NCBI GenBank assembly: GCA_963969345.1
Contig: OZ017767.1
Coordinates: 3,128,739-3,192,738 of the forward strand
Source of the DNA: Turbatrix aceti
Taxonomy: Eukaryota > Nematoda > Chromadorea > Rhabditida > Panagrolaimidae
DNA: 64,000 bases
Reading direction: 5' to 3'
Below the pieces are notes generated by a model. It saw nothing but the letters and a program-made list of their open reading frames with translations, was not told the origin of the DNA and did not search any database. The position numbers were made by a program, and so were the translations under genes. Position 1 is the stretch's first letter. The number at the start of each line of letters is the position of its first letter. This document shows positions 62,669 through 64,000 of the stretch, piece after piece.

Positions 62669-63709
62669 ATGCTTTCGCAAAACATTACGGATGCTCCTGT
62701 CACACAGGAGGAATACACAGATTCTTTGGATGAGGAGTATGTGAGTGCCTTGATACTTGTTATGTACACGACCGAATATACCAGAATTTACCTGAGCTAC
62801 CTAAATGTTATTTGTCTACTGTTGTTAGTTATTTTTATTATACAATCAATGGTTAGAAACAAACACCAAGTAAGGGCACCATTTTTTATTATTTTTACCA
62901 TCGGTGTTATTATTTTTCTCCTCTTGTTGTTCACTGGATATTTTTACTCGGTAACCTCTATTTATGTGACGTATCAGATCTACAACATTCTTTATTGGCA
63001 CTTTACAAGTTTTATTGGGGTTTGGAATTTAGCGATGGTTTTCAATAGATTTACGGGTGGGTGTGATGCATCCACACGTTTATTTATATTCATTATGTTT
63101 AGCGATTCGTCTCTGGCAGCGCATGAGCTCCATTTGGAACACAAGAAACTCAGTATTGGTGATAATATTCCTGCTTCTGTGGCCATTTATCTCAAACCTG
63201 CCCTTCATCAAGTGTTGGCTTGGCTTTTGGGGTATCGTAGAAATGGACCTTGCTCCGAGCTTCCGATCATATCAATACGTACTCATCATTTGCAACATTA
63301 CGGCTACGATCGCAGCTGTCGTATTGTGCGCAATCATTGGAATCTCGTCCGTTACATCACACCAAACCAAAAAATCGGCCAAGCAAAAAAGCATAGAACG
63401 CTTATGATTCAGTCGTTTTTATTGACGACAACCTATTTTTTAAATGTTGTGTTTCGTGTGACTTTGACCTTGGATATGGGGTCTATAGTTCGTTTTTTCG
63501 CTCCAAGATTTATGATGTTGTTAGAAAGTGTTTATGTTTTATTTCTTTACATTCCGTTTTTTCTTAACAAAACCTGGAGAAAATATCTTTTTGATTTTTA
63601 CGGGATATCTAAAATCATATCACTTGCCAAGGTTAACACAGCGCATCCTGTTGTTGTGAATACAACAGGCGGTCTTTCAAGACTGCAGCAAATTGCAAGT
63701 GCTCGTTGA
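62669..63709 (+). pseudogene. srv/srg-like receptor with 4-bp deletion
   Basis: Exon 1 62669-63056 (388 nt, same as the sister copy), exon 2 63103-63709. Near 63395-63400 the sequence AGCATAGAACGCTT lacks 4 nt relative to AGTTTTGAAAGAACGCTT at 60.9 kb, so the spliced frame stops at a TGA within a few codons. Frames before (AIRLWQRMSSIWNTRNS) and after (LMIQSFLLTTTYFLN ... FLNKTWRKYLFDFYGIS) are otherwise well preserved. By chance the unspliced reading is open throughout. Recent pseudogene or sequencing error. Confidence 0.85.
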
Positions 63710-63899
63710 AAGGTTTTTGACTGTTATTATTGTACATTGTTATTGCATTTACTCACATTAAAAACAAATTGTGTTAAGGAAATAAATAAATAGTATGTTG
63801 TTGCCCAATAAACACGTTATTTTTGAAGTCAGGTTCATACATAGGAAAAGGCACGACACGCCTGAGGATGCTTTAATGAATTCTCTTTAGTTTTGGTCA

Positions 63900-64000
63900 C
63901 GAAGGTCAACCATCGTGTGAACAACAAAACGCGGTAGTCTTTACATCGCTAATTTTCTTGACTTTATGTCACCTGCAGTATCCCACGAAGCTTAATCTAA
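63900..64000 (+). repeat. start of a further upstream unit at window edge
   Basis: CGCGGTAGT...AATTTTCTTG...CACCTGCAGTATCCCACGAAGCTTAATCTAA matches the start of the unit at 62055-62140 (CGCGGTAGT...AATTTTCTTG...ACAACAGTATTCCACGAAGTATAATCTAA). A third receptor copy probably lies just beyond the window. Confidence 0.65.

Overview
The window is nuclear DNA of a nematode. It has short introns (mostly 45-60 bp) with TTTTCAG-type acceptors and genes on both strands. The gene families are nematode-typical: SXP/RAL-2 (DUF148), secreted ShKT-module proteins, Entamoeba-type GH25 lysozymes, and two unrelated families of nematode chemoreceptor-like seven-transmembrane proteins. I cannot name the genus; it looks like a rhabditid-type genome.

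Layout. 1-4.4 kb: the 3' part of a DHTKD1-type 2-oxoadipate dehydrogenase (+) and a convergent SXP/RAL-2 gene (-). 4.9-8.2 kb: accessory DNA with a TAACAT-type repeat, one srv/srg-like receptor gene, a tandem pair of intron-containing tRNA-Ile(UAU) genes and a hAT-like non-autonomous element. 8.2-15.0 kb: a full-length BEL/Pao LTR retrotransposon with LTRs that look identical, an uninterrupted 1736-codon polyprotein and a 5-bp target duplication. 15.2-17.2 kb: a four-module ShKT gene, a broken tyrosine-phosphatase fragment and a small F-box-like ORF. 17.8-23.0 kb: a cluster of sri/srh-like receptors (two apparently intact, two relics) around an unknown secreted gene. 23.4-25.5 kb: two tandem lysozymes with a conserved GATA/TATA promoter module. 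26.0-31.4 kb: two tandem paralogs of an unrecognised cysteine-rich secreted/anchored family. 32.1-38.6 kb: housekeeping-type genes (CstF-64/cpf-2, a tiny membrane protein, a CK1/TTBK-like kinase, a heat-inducible small HSP). 38.9-47.3 kb: a two-module ShKT gene, an SLC2-like transporter, a receptor, a small membrane protein and a divergent SLC6 transporter. 47.6-52.3 kb: three srv/srg-like receptors plus relics. 53.0-56.1 kb: a decayed LINE end, a duplicated segment and a second hAT-like element with AATAACCG repeats. 56.3-59.1 kb: an unrecognised 800-aa membrane-anchored protein with internally repeated domains. 60.2-64.0 kb: two further receptor copies, each with one disabling lesion, in a duplicating array that seems to continue past the window.

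Together the window mixes a few conserved housekeeping genes with fast-turnover environmental and immune genes (chemoreceptors, lysozymes, ShKT proteins) and recent mobile DNA. This resembles a nematode chromosome arm, which is an inference. Gene models are mine, from ORFs, GT/AG sites and paralog comparison. In every spliced model given as intact, exon lengths sum to a multiple of three. No database search was run.
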